DNA of 64,000 nt, from positions 4,227,501-4,291,500 of the forward strand of contig NZ_CP150917.1 of assembly GCF_039908645.1 (NCBI RefSeq), given 5' to 3'. The notes below the pieces were generated by a model. It saw nothing but the letters and a program-made list of their open reading frames with translations. It had not been told where the DNA came from and did no database searches. Shown here one piece after another: positions 48,103-56,467 of the stretch. The position numbers and the translations under genes were made by a program. This stretch comes from Pseudomonas helvetica (GTDB taxonomy: Bacteria; Pseudomonadota; Gammaproteobacteria; Pseudomonadales; Pseudomonadaceae). Every line of letters starts with the position of its first letter. Within the stretch, counting starts at the first letter, position 1.

Positions 48103-49688
48103 GCCGCGCCCTCATCGCCCAGGCAATACCGTTCAATGCCGCGAACATGGCAACGGCGACCAAAGTGTTTGCCTTCGCCACGATGTGCATCGGCATGTTC
48201 ATCGCGCTGCTGGATATCCAGATTGTTTCAGCCTCGCTGCGTGACATCGGCGGCGGGCTCTCGGCCGGTACCGACGAAACCGCCTGGGTGCAGACCAGCT
48301 ACCTGATCGCCGAAATCATCGTGATTCCGCTGTCAGGGTGGTTATCGCGGGTGTTTTCCACCCGTTGGCTATTCTGCGTCTCAGCGGTTGGTTTCACCCT
48401 GGCCAGCTTGCTCTGCGGCGCGGCCTGGAACATCCAGAGCATGATCGCCTTCCGCGCCCTGCAAGGTTTTCTTGGCGGCTCGATGATCCCGCTGGTGTTC
48501 ACCACGGCATTCTTTTTCTTCACCGGCAAACAACGGGTGATCGCTGCCGCGACCATCGGTGCAGTGGCCTCATTGGCGCCGACCCTGGGGCCGGTGATTG
48601 GCGGCTGGATCACCGACGTGTCGTCCTGGCACTGGCTGTTCTACATCAACCTGGTGCCGGGGATTTTCGTCGCCGTCGCGGTGCCGATGCTGGTGAAAAT
48701 CGACCAGCCGGAATTGTCCCTGCTCAAGGGCGCGGATTACCTGAGCATGGTGTTCATGGCGCTGTTTCTCGGGTGCCTGGAATACACCCTGGAGGAAGGT
48801 CCGCGCTGGAACTGGTTCAGCGACCAGACGATTCTGACCACCGCGTGGATTTCCGGGCTGGCGGGCCTGGCGTTTATCGGCCGGAGCTTGCACGTCAACA
48901 ATCCAATCGTTGATCTGCGGGCGCTGAAAGACCGCAACTTTGCCCTCGGCTGCTTCTTTTCATTTGTCACCGGGATCGGTCTGTTCGCGACCATTTACCT
49001 GACACCGCTGTTCCTCGGCCGGGTGCGCGGTTATGGGGCACTGGACATTGGTCTGGCAGTGTTTTCCACCGGGGTGTTCCAGATCATGGCGATTCCGCTG
49101 TATGCCTTTCTGGCCAACCGCGTCGACCTGCGCTGGATCATGATGGCCGGCCTTGGGCTGTTCGCATTGTCGATGTGGGACTTCAGCCCGATCACCCATG
49201 ACTGGGGCGCGCGGGAGTTGATACTGCCGCAAGCGTTGCGCGGAATTGCCCAGCAATTGGCGGTGCCACCGGCGGTGACGCTGACCCTGGGCGGGCTGGC
49301 CCCGGCGCGGTTGAAGCACGCATCGGGGTTGTTCAACCTGATGCGCAACCTGGGAGGTGCGATTGGTATTGCCGCCTGCGCGACGATCCTCAATGACCGC
49401 ACCAACCTGCACTTCACGCGACTGGCCGAGCACCTCAACAGCAGCAATGAAGCCATGAACCAGTGGCTGTCACAGGTCGGCAGCAACTTCGCCGCCCTGG
49501 GTCAGAGCGGCGACGCGGGCGTGACAGCCAGCCTGCACCAACTGTGGCTGCTGACCTACCGCGAAGCCCAGACGCAAACCTATGGCGATGCGTTTTTGAT
49601 GATCATGCTGTGCTTTATCGTCGCCACCGCCATGGTGCCACTGATGCGCAAGGTGGCACCGCCCGCGGCGCCCGTGGCCGATCACTGA
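48099..49688 (+). CDS. EmrB-type multidrug efflux MFS transporter (DHA2 family)
   Basis: This 529-residue proton-driven transporter has about 14 membrane segments. The first segment region reads MFIALLDIQIVSASLRDIGGG, and motif C-like residues appear in PTLGPVIGGWITD. It exports hydrophobic drugs together with the adaptor encoded upstream. An outer-membrane TolC partner is not encoded nearby. It ends six bases from the convergent SWIM-protein gene. Confidence 0.9.
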   Translation: MSRALIAQAIPFNAANMATATKVFAFATMCIGMFIALLDIQIVSASLRDIGGGLSAGTDETAWVQTSYLIAEIIVIPLSGWLSRVFSTRWLFCVSAVGFTLASLLCGAAWNIQSMIAFRALQGFLGGSMIPLVFTTAFFFFTGKQRVIAAATIGAVASLAPTLGPVIGGWITDVSSWHWLFYINLVPGIFVAVAVPMLVKIDQPELSLLKGADYLSMVFMALFLGCLEYTLEEGPRWNWFSDQTILTTAWISGLAGLAFIGRSLHVNNPIVDLRALKDRNFALGCFFSFVTGIGLFATIYLTPLFLGRVRGYGALDIGLAVFSTGVFQIMAIPLYAFLANRVDLRWIMMAGLGLFALSMWDFSPITHDWGARELILPQALRGIAQQLAVPPAVTLTLGGLAPARLKHASGLFNLMRNLGGAIGIAACATILNDRTNLHFTRLAEHLNSSNEAMNQWLSQVGSNFAALGQSGDAGVTASLHQLWLLTYREAQTQTYGDAFLMIMLCFIVATAMVPLMRKVAPPAAPVADH

Positions 49689-49694
49689 GACGCT

Positions 49695-51761
49695 TCAACT
49701 GGCTGGAATGTCGCCACCGGCGGCCTGCAAGTGCTGGTATTGCAGGCACAGGTAGTGGGCAATGATCAGCCGCGCCGGCACCCCGGCCTCCGGCGCCATG
49801 CGTTCAAAGGCGCTGTAGCCCGCCGCGCGCAGGGTCAGGCCGCGCTGCTGCAAGGCCTGGTCGACACCCGACGCCACTTGCGGGTCCACCCCGCGCTCGG
49901 CCTGCTGGCACAACCAGCCGGCGAACTCCGGCAGCAGGTGGCAGCTCGGCAGCAACACCTCCTGCACCGGCGAGTCCAGTGCCTCATCCACAGCCGCCAG
50001 CGGCGTCGCAGTGGCAGGTGCCAAATCGAAATGCAGCGCATCGAGCAACGGCTGGCCTGGGGCGGCATCGGCTCGAATCAGGCTCAAGGGCTCGGCAATC
50101 AGCCTGCCCGCGTGTTCATAGACCCGCGCCACCAGCTGTGAACCCTCGATCCAGGGTTCGCCAGCCACTTGCTCGATCCGGCCGATGGCGTGCCGGGTGT
50201 AGGCCGAATAGCGCAATTCGACCCACAGGGTCGCGCCCTGATGGTCGTGCAGCGGCCAGACCAGGGTCTGGCGTGTGCTGTCGAACTGCACCGTCCCCAC
50301 GGCGGCCGGTTGCAACAACGCCCAGTCGTTCATCGGCCGCGCCGGGGTCAGCAGGCTGCGGCGCTGGGCCGAACGCGCCAGGAGCAAGGCGCTCCAATCC
50401 GCTGCCGCCGGCAGTTGCTGCCACTGCACCGCGGTCAATGGCTCAAGCACTGCGGCCTGTACCGACTCGGCCACCGACAGGCGCCCGTCGCCATTGACCT
50501 GGGCGCCCATCAACGACAGCCGCCGGCCGCTGGCATGGGCCGGCGACAGCAGACCGCTCCAGGGGCCCGGATTGCGGTAGCGCAGCAACGGGTTGAAGCC
50601 GCGTTGCAGCTCGGGCCGGGCCTCGGTGCAGGACAAAAAACCCTGCTGCGCCGGGCTCCAGAACACCAGGCTCAAGCCCTGGTAACCGGACGCCGAGCGC
50701 CAGGCATTGGCGCCCAGCCCCCACAGTTCCAGGGCCGTCGACGGCGTGTACTGGCTGCGCGCCTGGCCCAGCAGGCGCGCCGGCTCTTCGCCACGTTGCG
50801 CGGCGCTGGTCAAGGCCTGGAGCAAGGCATAACAGCGGCTCAGTTCATCGAACAGGCGCTGGCCATCGGCCCCGGCCGCCCGCTCCAGCAGCAGTTGCAC
50901 CTGATCCGCCAGGCGCCGCAGCGACAGGGCCAGGCGCGGGTAATCGGCGCCTTGGGCCCACACCGCCAGGGTCACGTAGCGCTGCTGCATGGCCTGGGAC
51001 AAATGGGCCAGGCCCACCGCCACCGACTCTTCCAGCAACTGCCGCGCGCCCTGGCGCAAACGGCTGCGAGTGGCCTCCCGAAGGGTCGGGCTCGACTCGG
51101 CATTGGCGCCGCCCAGGGGGACGGGCGCGATCAGCTCCAGCCCTTGCATACGGCGCAGCGCCAGCACCGCCGCCACCTGGTACTTCTCCAGGGCGCCGCT
51201 GCGCTGGTCGGCGAGCATGCCGCCCAGGGGGCCGCCCATATAGCGCAGGGTCAGGGGTGGCGTGCCCAGGGTCAGGGTCAGATTGTGCTCGCCACCCAGG
51301 TGCAGCTCCTGCTCCAGATCCAGGTCCATGACGAACTGCCAGGCCCAGCGATAACCCGGCTTGCCCCCATGCTTGAGCAACTCGGCATGGGGCAGCGTGA
51401 GCAAGCTGTTCAACAGTGCCTGACGCTGATCCGGCGCGGGTTCTGGCTCGGCTCCAGGCGCCAGCGGCGGACCCTGCTCGGCCAAAATCTCGCGCAAGCC
51501 CAGGGCACAGGCCAGGATGTGCTGGCACACGCCGCTGGCCGGGCAACTGCACTGGGCAAAGGCCGGCCCGCGCTGATCAAAGCGCAGTTGATAAGGACCG
51601 CACTCCAGCAGCAAGTGCTCCGCGCCCTCCTCCAGCAGCCGTGGCGGGTTGCTTTCCAAATCTTTATAAGCGCGGCGCAACAGGCCGCGATTGGCCAGGG
51701 CAACAAAGGCTTCGTCGTCAAAACTCAGCAGTTGCGCCAGCAGCTCCGGGCGCAGGCTCAT
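49695..51761 (-). CDS. SWIM zinc-finger protein, last gene of the MoxR/VWA operon (YehQ-like)
   Basis: This 688-residue protein has a SWIM zinc finger near its N-terminus: Cys71, Cys73, Cys79 and His81 (CSCPASGVCQH). The long remainder is of unknown fold and rich in Leu, Ala and Arg. SWIM domains bind zinc and often mediate DNA or protein contacts. It starts inside the VWA gene stop (four-base overlap) and is thus translationally coupled to it. Family and position match E. coli YehQ. GC content in this stretch looks higher than in the neighbouring regions. Confidence 0.85.
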   Translation of the reverse strand: MSLRPELLAQLLSFDDEAFVALANRGLLRRAYKDLESNPPRLLEEGAEHLLLECGPYQLRFDQRGPAFAQCSCPASGVCQHILACALGLREILAEQGPPLAPGAEPEPAPDQRQALLNSLLTLPHAELLKHGGKPGYRWAWQFVMDLDLEQELHLGGEHNLTLTLGTPPLTLRYMGGPLGGMLADQRSGALEKYQVAAVLALRRMQGLELIAPVPLGGANAESSPTLREATRSRLRQGARQLLEESVAVGLAHLSQAMQQRYVTLAVWAQGADYPRLALSLRRLADQVQLLLERAAGADGQRLFDELSRCYALLQALTSAAQRGEEPARLLGQARSQYTPSTALELWGLGANAWRSASGYQGLSLVFWSPAQQGFLSCTEARPELQRGFNPLLRYRNPGPWSGLLSPAHASGRRLSLMGAQVNGDGRLSVAESVQAAVLEPLTAVQWQQLPAAADWSALLLARSAQRRSLLTPARPMNDWALLQPAAVGTVQFDSTRQTLVWPLHDHQGATLWVELRYSAYTRHAIGRIEQVAGEPWIEGSQLVARVYEHAGRLIAEPLSLIRADAAPGQPLLDALHFDLAPATATPLAAVDEALDSPVQEVLLPSCHLLPEFAGWLCQQAERGVDPQVASGVDQALQQRGLTLRAAGYSAFERMAPEAGVPARLIIAHYLCLQYQHLQAAGGDIPAS

Positions 51762-52885
51762 GAGATCACCTTGAGCAGCCAGTGGGCCAGGCGCTGCGGG
51801 CTCATGGCGGCGATCTGCATGCCGTAGGCGGCAAGGTTGGTGGCCATCTGCCGGTCGTAATCGGGGTTGGCCTGGTCGTCGAGAGCGGCCAGCCCGAGCA
51901 GGGTCACCCGAGCCTCGGCCAGTTGCTTGACGGTGCGCAGCAGCTCATTGGGCGATGCCCCTTCGTAGAAGTCACTGACCAGCACCAGCACCGTGCGCTG
52001 GGGGTTTTCCAGCAACTGGCTGCAATAGCGCAGGGCCTTGCCGATATCGGTGCCGCCCCCCAGTTGCACGCGCATCAGGGTTTCCACCGGGTCGCCTGCG
52101 TGCTCGCTGAGGTCGACCACGTCGGTGTCGAACACCACCACCTTGACCCGCAGCGCCGGCAGCCCGGCGAGAATCCCGGCCATCACCGCGCTGTGGATCA
52201 CTGAGTCGGCCATGCTCCCGCTCTGGTCCACGCAAAGTATGATGTCCCACGGCAGGCGCCGGCTGTTGCGCTGGAAAAAAAACAGCTTCTCCACCACCAG
52301 CCGCTGGCGTTCGACATCGTAGTGCTTGAGGTTGCGCCGCAGGGTGCCCAGGGCATCGAAATTGCGGGCCACGGCCATGGGGGAATGGCGCTGGCGGTTG
52401 AGGCGCCCGGACAGCACCTGGCGCACCTGCGGTTCCAGCCGCTTGCGAATCTCTTCCACCACCTGGCGAATGATGCGCCGCACCATCACCAGCACATCGC
52501 CCTGCAAGTGCCCGCGCAGGGCGAGCAAGGTGCGCAGCAGCTGTTGATTGGGTTCCAGGCGCTCCAGGGCCTGGGGATCGGTGACCAGCTCGGTCAGGCC
52601 GTAGCGGTCCAGGGCGTGCTGCTCGATCACCTCCACGGTGTCCACCGGGAACAGCTCGCGCACCTCACCCAGCCAGGTCACCAGGGTCAATTGGGTCGGG
52701 TCGAGGGAACCGGCGCGAGCGTCTTCGCGTAAGCCCCGGCCCTGGTATTCACGGCCGTAGAGGTATTCCAGTGCCACGTCCATGCGCGCCGCCTGGCCTT
52801 CCAGCCCGGCGCCGCCGGCGGCGTCACGCAGAGGTTTATCGGCATATTTGCCCAGCACCAGGCGCCAGCGTTCGAGGGGGGTCAT
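51758..52885 (-). CDS. VWA-domain protein (YehP-like)
   Basis: This 375-residue protein has a helical N-terminal half and a von Willebrand A domain from about 212. The metal-ion-dependent adhesion site is complete: DQSGSM (220-225), the threonine in GGGTDIGKAL and the aspartate in VLVSDFYEG. In MoxR-associated systems the VWA protein acts as an adaptor that delivers substrates or metal centres to the ATPase. Both ends overlap neighbours by four bases. It matches E. coli YehP in size and layout. Confidence 0.9.
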   Translation of the reverse strand: MTPLERWRLVLGKYADKPLRDAAGGAGLEGQAARMDVALEYLYGREYQGRGLREDARAGSLDPTQLTLVTWLGEVRELFPVDTVEVIEQHALDRYGLTELVTDPQALERLEPNQQLLRTLLALRGHLQGDVLVMVRRIIRQVVEEIRKRLEPQVRQVLSGRLNRQRHSPMAVARNFDALGTLRRNLKHYDVERQRLVVEKLFFFQRNSRRLPWDIILCVDQSGSMADSVIHSAVMAGILAGLPALRVKVVVFDTDVVDLSEHAGDPVETLMRVQLGGGTDIGKALRYCSQLLENPQRTVLVLVSDFYEGASPNELLRTVKQLAEARVTLLGLAALDDQANPDYDRQMATNLAAYGMQIAAMSPQRLAHWLLKVIS

Positions 52886-55350
52886 GGCGTCATCCAGGGG
52901 GCGAGGCCGTCGCCTTGCAACACCAGGGCCAGGCTTTGCGACAGGCGCAGGTTGGCCTGGACCTGATCGGCATGCAGCATTGCATGGCGTAGCCGGCCCA
53001 GATCATCGGCGCCATGCAACTGGGCGACTCGGGTTGCGATACGGTCGGTTTCACGCGGGGTCATTTCGGCAAAGGCCAGGCGCAGCTCCGGCAGGCAGGC
53101 GACAAACTGCGCCTCGCCCCACTGGTTGAGCAATTGGTCCAGCACCTCTAGCAGGCTGGGGATCTGCCAGGCGCTCTCGCGGGCGGTGGACAGCAAGCCG
53201 CGCAGGTAGGCCACGGCTTCCTGGGGTTGACGCAGGCCATGCAGGTGCCCGGCCAGTTCAGTGGCCAGTTGTGCTTCGGACAAGCGCCCGGCCAGGTACA
53301 GCAAGCCGGCACAGGCACCCCGCAACAGCAGGTTGGGCTGCTGGTGCAACTGGCTGACCAGGGCCCAGTACAACGCCTGATCCAGCTCCGCACCCGCGGC
53401 CCCGGCCAGCAATTCGCGCAACTGCACCAGGCAGGCCACATGGCCCGTGGCCTCGGCCTCGCTCACGCCTTGGGCGCCAAGGTAGGTGGCGCGCTGATAA
53501 GCACTACGCAGCAACCCCGGCAAGCCCGGCAGGTGCGCGGCCTGCAACGGCTCGTGGGACTCCAGCAGCAGCGACAGGCTGGCCGTGGCCGCCACCAGCG
53601 AGGCGAATACCGGGTCGGCGCCAATGGCTTCCGCCAGGCGCTGCAAGGGCGTGGCCAACTGCTCATGCAGCCCCAGCACACAGGCCTGCACCAACAGCAC
53701 CGCCGCGCCCCGGGCATCGGCCACGCCGTCGCCGGTCTGTTGCTCCAGGCGCTGGGCGAAGCGATTGGCCACCGCCTGGGGCAGGGTCGCGCCATACACC
53801 GACGCTTCCACCAGCGCACCTTCGGTGCTGGCCGTCCAGGCGTACTCCCAGTGTTCCTGGAGCAGATGCAAACCGTGGCCGTCGACAAAATCCGGGCCGC
53901 CGGTGCGCCAGGCAAAGGGGATGCCCAACAACAGCAGGCCATGCAGCAACTGGCTGCTGCGCCGGTGTTCGGCGCGCCGGTACAGGTCCAGCACCACCCG
54001 GCGCGGCTGCGAGTCGTGCAGCTTCAGGCGCTGGTGCCGGGCACGGTATTCCACGTCCCTGACCAACGGCGGCGTGCCGGCCCCGGGCGGCACCCGGCCC
54101 AAGGCCTGGCCGGTGAAACAGGCGCGGGCCACTTGCCGCACCCGAACGCCGTCGGCGTCGGCATTGCCCTGGATAAAACAACTGAGGATGGCGTCGTCGA
54201 CATCCACCCGGATCGGCGCATCGCGCCCGCGCAGGGTGGCCAGGCGCAGCATCTGTTCGTAGGCGGCGGTGAGGGTCGGCAAAGGCAGCGCCACGTCCTG
54301 CTCGCGGAGTTTTTCCGCGACCTCGAACAACAGCTCCAGGGCCGCTGCCTGCCGTGGCCGAGCCGGGGCCTGCGCGCTGCGTTGCAGGTGCTTGAGCTGG
54401 GCGTGCCACAGCCGCTGGTGCCAGGCCGGCGCGGTCATGCCGGCGGCGTAACCATTGAGGCGCTCCAGGCGGTCGAAGCTGTAGCGGATCAGCGCGCTGG
54501 CTTCATCGGTCAGCCCGGCGCGGCTGATGGCCGGCCGCTCGACCCCGGTCGCCAGCAAGCCCGGCAGCGCCACCGCGTGCAAGCCACCGACCACCACCAG
54601 CACCGGCCCCTCTCCCGGACGCCGGGCGGCCAGGGCCTGCTGGATATGCCAGGCCATTTCCGCCTCACGGGCCAGGGTGCCGTCGACGTGCAGCTCGTCG
54701 TGGCTGCAATCCAGGCGCGCCAGTTGGCAATAGGCCGCGACCCGGGTCAGGTGCTCGGGCCAATCGAGCCGGGTAGCCGGCACCTCGAACAGGTGCTCCC
54801 AGAGTTCTTCGTGGTCGCGGCAGCCCAGTTGGCCGGCCAGGCGTTGCAGGTGTTCGCTGCGCCGGTAATGACCCTCGTCGAGCAGCGAATCCTGGCGGAG
54901 TTCCACCTCGGGCGGCGACGCCTCCAGGGCGCATTGCTCGGCAAAGTCGAGGTCGATAAAGCGTGCGGGAATGCCCTGGGCCGCTGCGGCGCGCAGGGCC
55001 ACCAGCTCCGGCGAATAGTCACAGAACGGGTAATAGGCTGCGCGCCGCGAATCCGCCGCCGCGCCGCCCACGGCGTAGGTGTAGATCGCCAGGGGCATCT
55101 GCGCTTCGGGGTGTACCAGCAGCGGCAGCAACGGGTCGAAGGACCGCGGCCCTTCCACCAGCACCACGCTCGGCGGATGGCTGGCGAACAGTTGCTGCAA
55201 TTGCCAGGCGCAACCGGGGCTGTGGTGGCGCACGGCAAACACAATCAACTCATCGCTGGCCAGGCTCTGGCCCAGGGCGCGCAGGCTGGCGCTGTCTAGC
55301 CCGCTGTCTAGCCCGGTGCCGGCCAGGGACGCATCAGCGATCAAGCTCAC
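52882..55350 (-). CDS. DUF5682-family protein (YehM-like)
   Basis: This 822-residue cytosolic protein is of unknown function. Its N-terminal 150 residues contain FAVRHHSPGCAW (His42, His43) and VVLVEGPRSFDPLLP (Glu66). They recall the His/Glu motifs of the EreA/TraB/TIKI fold, though that is only a guess. The C-terminal half is helical and repeat-like. The start is GTG at 55350, supported by GAGG upstream, and it overlaps the MoxR gene by 17 bases. A small in-frame duplication (GLDSGLDS) lies at residues 13-20. Family and order match E. coli YehM. Confidence 0.82.
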   Translation of the reverse strand: MSLIADASLAGTGLDSGLDSASLRALGQSLASDELIVFAVRHHSPGCAWQLQQLFASHPPSVVLVEGPRSFDPLLPLLVHPEAQMPLAIYTYAVGGAAADSRRAAYYPFCDYSPELVALRAAAAQGIPARFIDLDFAEQCALEASPPEVELRQDSLLDEGHYRRSEHLQRLAGQLGCRDHEELWEHLFEVPATRLDWPEHLTRVAAYCQLARLDCSHDELHVDGTLAREAEMAWHIQQALAARRPGEGPVLVVVGGLHAVALPGLLATGVERPAISRAGLTDEASALIRYSFDRLERLNGYAAGMTAPAWHQRLWHAQLKHLQRSAQAPARPRQAAALELLFEVAEKLREQDVALPLPTLTAAYEQMLRLATLRGRDAPIRVDVDDAILSCFIQGNADADGVRVRQVARACFTGQALGRVPPGAGTPPLVRDVEYRARHQRLKLHDSQPRRVVLDLYRRAEHRRSSQLLHGLLLLGIPFAWRTGGPDFVDGHGLHLLQEHWEYAWTASTEGALVEASVYGATLPQAVANRFAQRLEQQTGDGVADARGAAVLLVQACVLGLHEQLATPLQRLAEAIGADPVFASLVAATASLSLLLESHEPLQAAHLPGLPGLLRSAYQRATYLGAQGVSEAEATGHVACLVQLRELLAGAAGAELDQALYWALVSQLHQQPNLLLRGACAGLLYLAGRLSEAQLATELAGHLHGLRQPQEAVAYLRGLLSTARESAWQIPSLLEVLDQLLNQWGEAQFVACLPELRLAFAEMTPRETDRIATRVAQLHGADDLGRLRHAMLHADQVQANLRLSQSLALVLQGDGLAPWMTP

Positions 55351-56434
55351 GTCGCGCCTCGAGCACCCGCTGCCATTGCGGTTGGCGCTGGGCCCGCTGG
55401 CGCACCACCACGTCGAAATAGTGGCGCAGCTTGCCGCCGTCCTCGGGGTTGTCCTTGAGCACGGTGCCGATCAGTTGCCGGGCAATATGCTCGCCGCCGA
55501 CCACGCCGTTGCCGAAGTAGTGGGCATCCAGGCTGGCGGCGTACCCCACTGCCACCGCTTCGGCGGCCGACATCACCGCGCTGGGTTTCTCCAGCACCGT
55601 GCCTTCGGCGGTGGCACCATGGCGCAGGTCGTTGAACGCGGTCACCAGCAGTTCGAGCACGTCAGGGCTGAAGTCGACCTTGACCTGGGCCTGTTGCAAC
55701 AAGGCTTCGGTCTGCTCGCGCACCAGCTGGGTTTCAAGGCGCCGGTCGCTGATGGGGCGCACGGTTTCGAAGTTGAAGCGGCGCTTGAGGGCGCTGGACA
55801 TTTCATGCACGCCCCGGTCACGCAGGTTGGCGGTGGCCAGGATATTGAACCCCGGCGCGGCAAACACCGTGGCCTCCTCGTCCTTGAGTTCGGGCACGTG
55901 CAGCACTTTGTCCGAGAGCAGGCTGATCAGGCTGTCCTGGATCTCGGGCTGCATGCGGGTGATTTCTTCGATCCGGCACAGGCTGCCGCTGCGCATCGCC
56001 TCATACATCGGGCCGCGCACCAGGGCGCGCTGGGTCGGACCTTCGGCCAGCAGCAAGGCGTAGTTCCACGAATAACGGATCTGCTCCTCGGTGGTCCCGG
56101 CCGTGCCCTGCACCGTGCACAACGACTGGCCGCTGATCGCCGCCGCCAGCAGCTCGGAGAGCATCGACTTGGCGGTCCCCGGCTCGCCCACCAGCATCAA
56201 CCCACGGTTGCTCATCAGGGTCACGATACAGCGGTCGATCAGGGCATCGTCGCCATAGAACTTGCGCCGCACCTGCAACGGCCCGTCGCCGAGGATAAAC
56301 CCGCGCACCGCGCGCGGTGACAGGCGCCAGCCGATGGGGCGCGGGCCGCTGTCGTGCTGTTGCAGGCGCGCCAGTTCAGCGGCGTGGGCCTGTTCGGCCG
56401 GGGCCTTGAGCATTGCGCCAGGCGCAGGGGTCAT
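55334..56434 (-). CDS. MoxR-type AAA+ ATPase (YehL-like)
   Basis: This 366-residue AAA+ ATPase of the MoxR group has Walker A GEPGTAKS (83-90), a Walker-B-position stretch SLCRIEEITR (about 151-160), sensor 1 in ILATANLRDRG and an arginine-finger region ALKRRFNFE. MoxR proteins normally have DE in Walker B; here it reads EE, with the catalytic Glu kept. Members act as chaperones with VWA partners. AAGGA precedes the ATG. It follows the DUF4132 gene by 33 bases and overlaps the next gene. Confidence 0.9.
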   Translation of the reverse strand: MTPAPGAMLKAPAEQAHAAELARLQQHDSGPRPIGWRLSPRAVRGFILGDGPLQVRRKFYGDDALIDRCIVTLMSNRGLMLVGEPGTAKSMLSELLAAAISGQSLCTVQGTAGTTEEQIRYSWNYALLLAEGPTQRALVRGPMYEAMRSGSLCRIEEITRMQPEIQDSLISLLSDKVLHVPELKDEEATVFAAPGFNILATANLRDRGVHEMSSALKRRFNFETVRPISDRRLETQLVREQTEALLQQAQVKVDFSPDVLELLVTAFNDLRHGATAEGTVLEKPSAVMSAAEAVAVGYAASLDAHYFGNGVVGGEHIARQLIGTVLKDNPEDGGKLRHYFDVVVRQRAQRQPQWQRVLEARRELDR

Positions 56435-56467
56435 GGGCGTGGTCCTTTACGGTGGCGTGCCAGGCTT

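Noticed and set aside
53227..55299. A 690-codon plus-strand frame opposite the DUF5682 gene
   Set aside because: It is a shadow of a high-GC gene, with low-complexity composition and no start signal.
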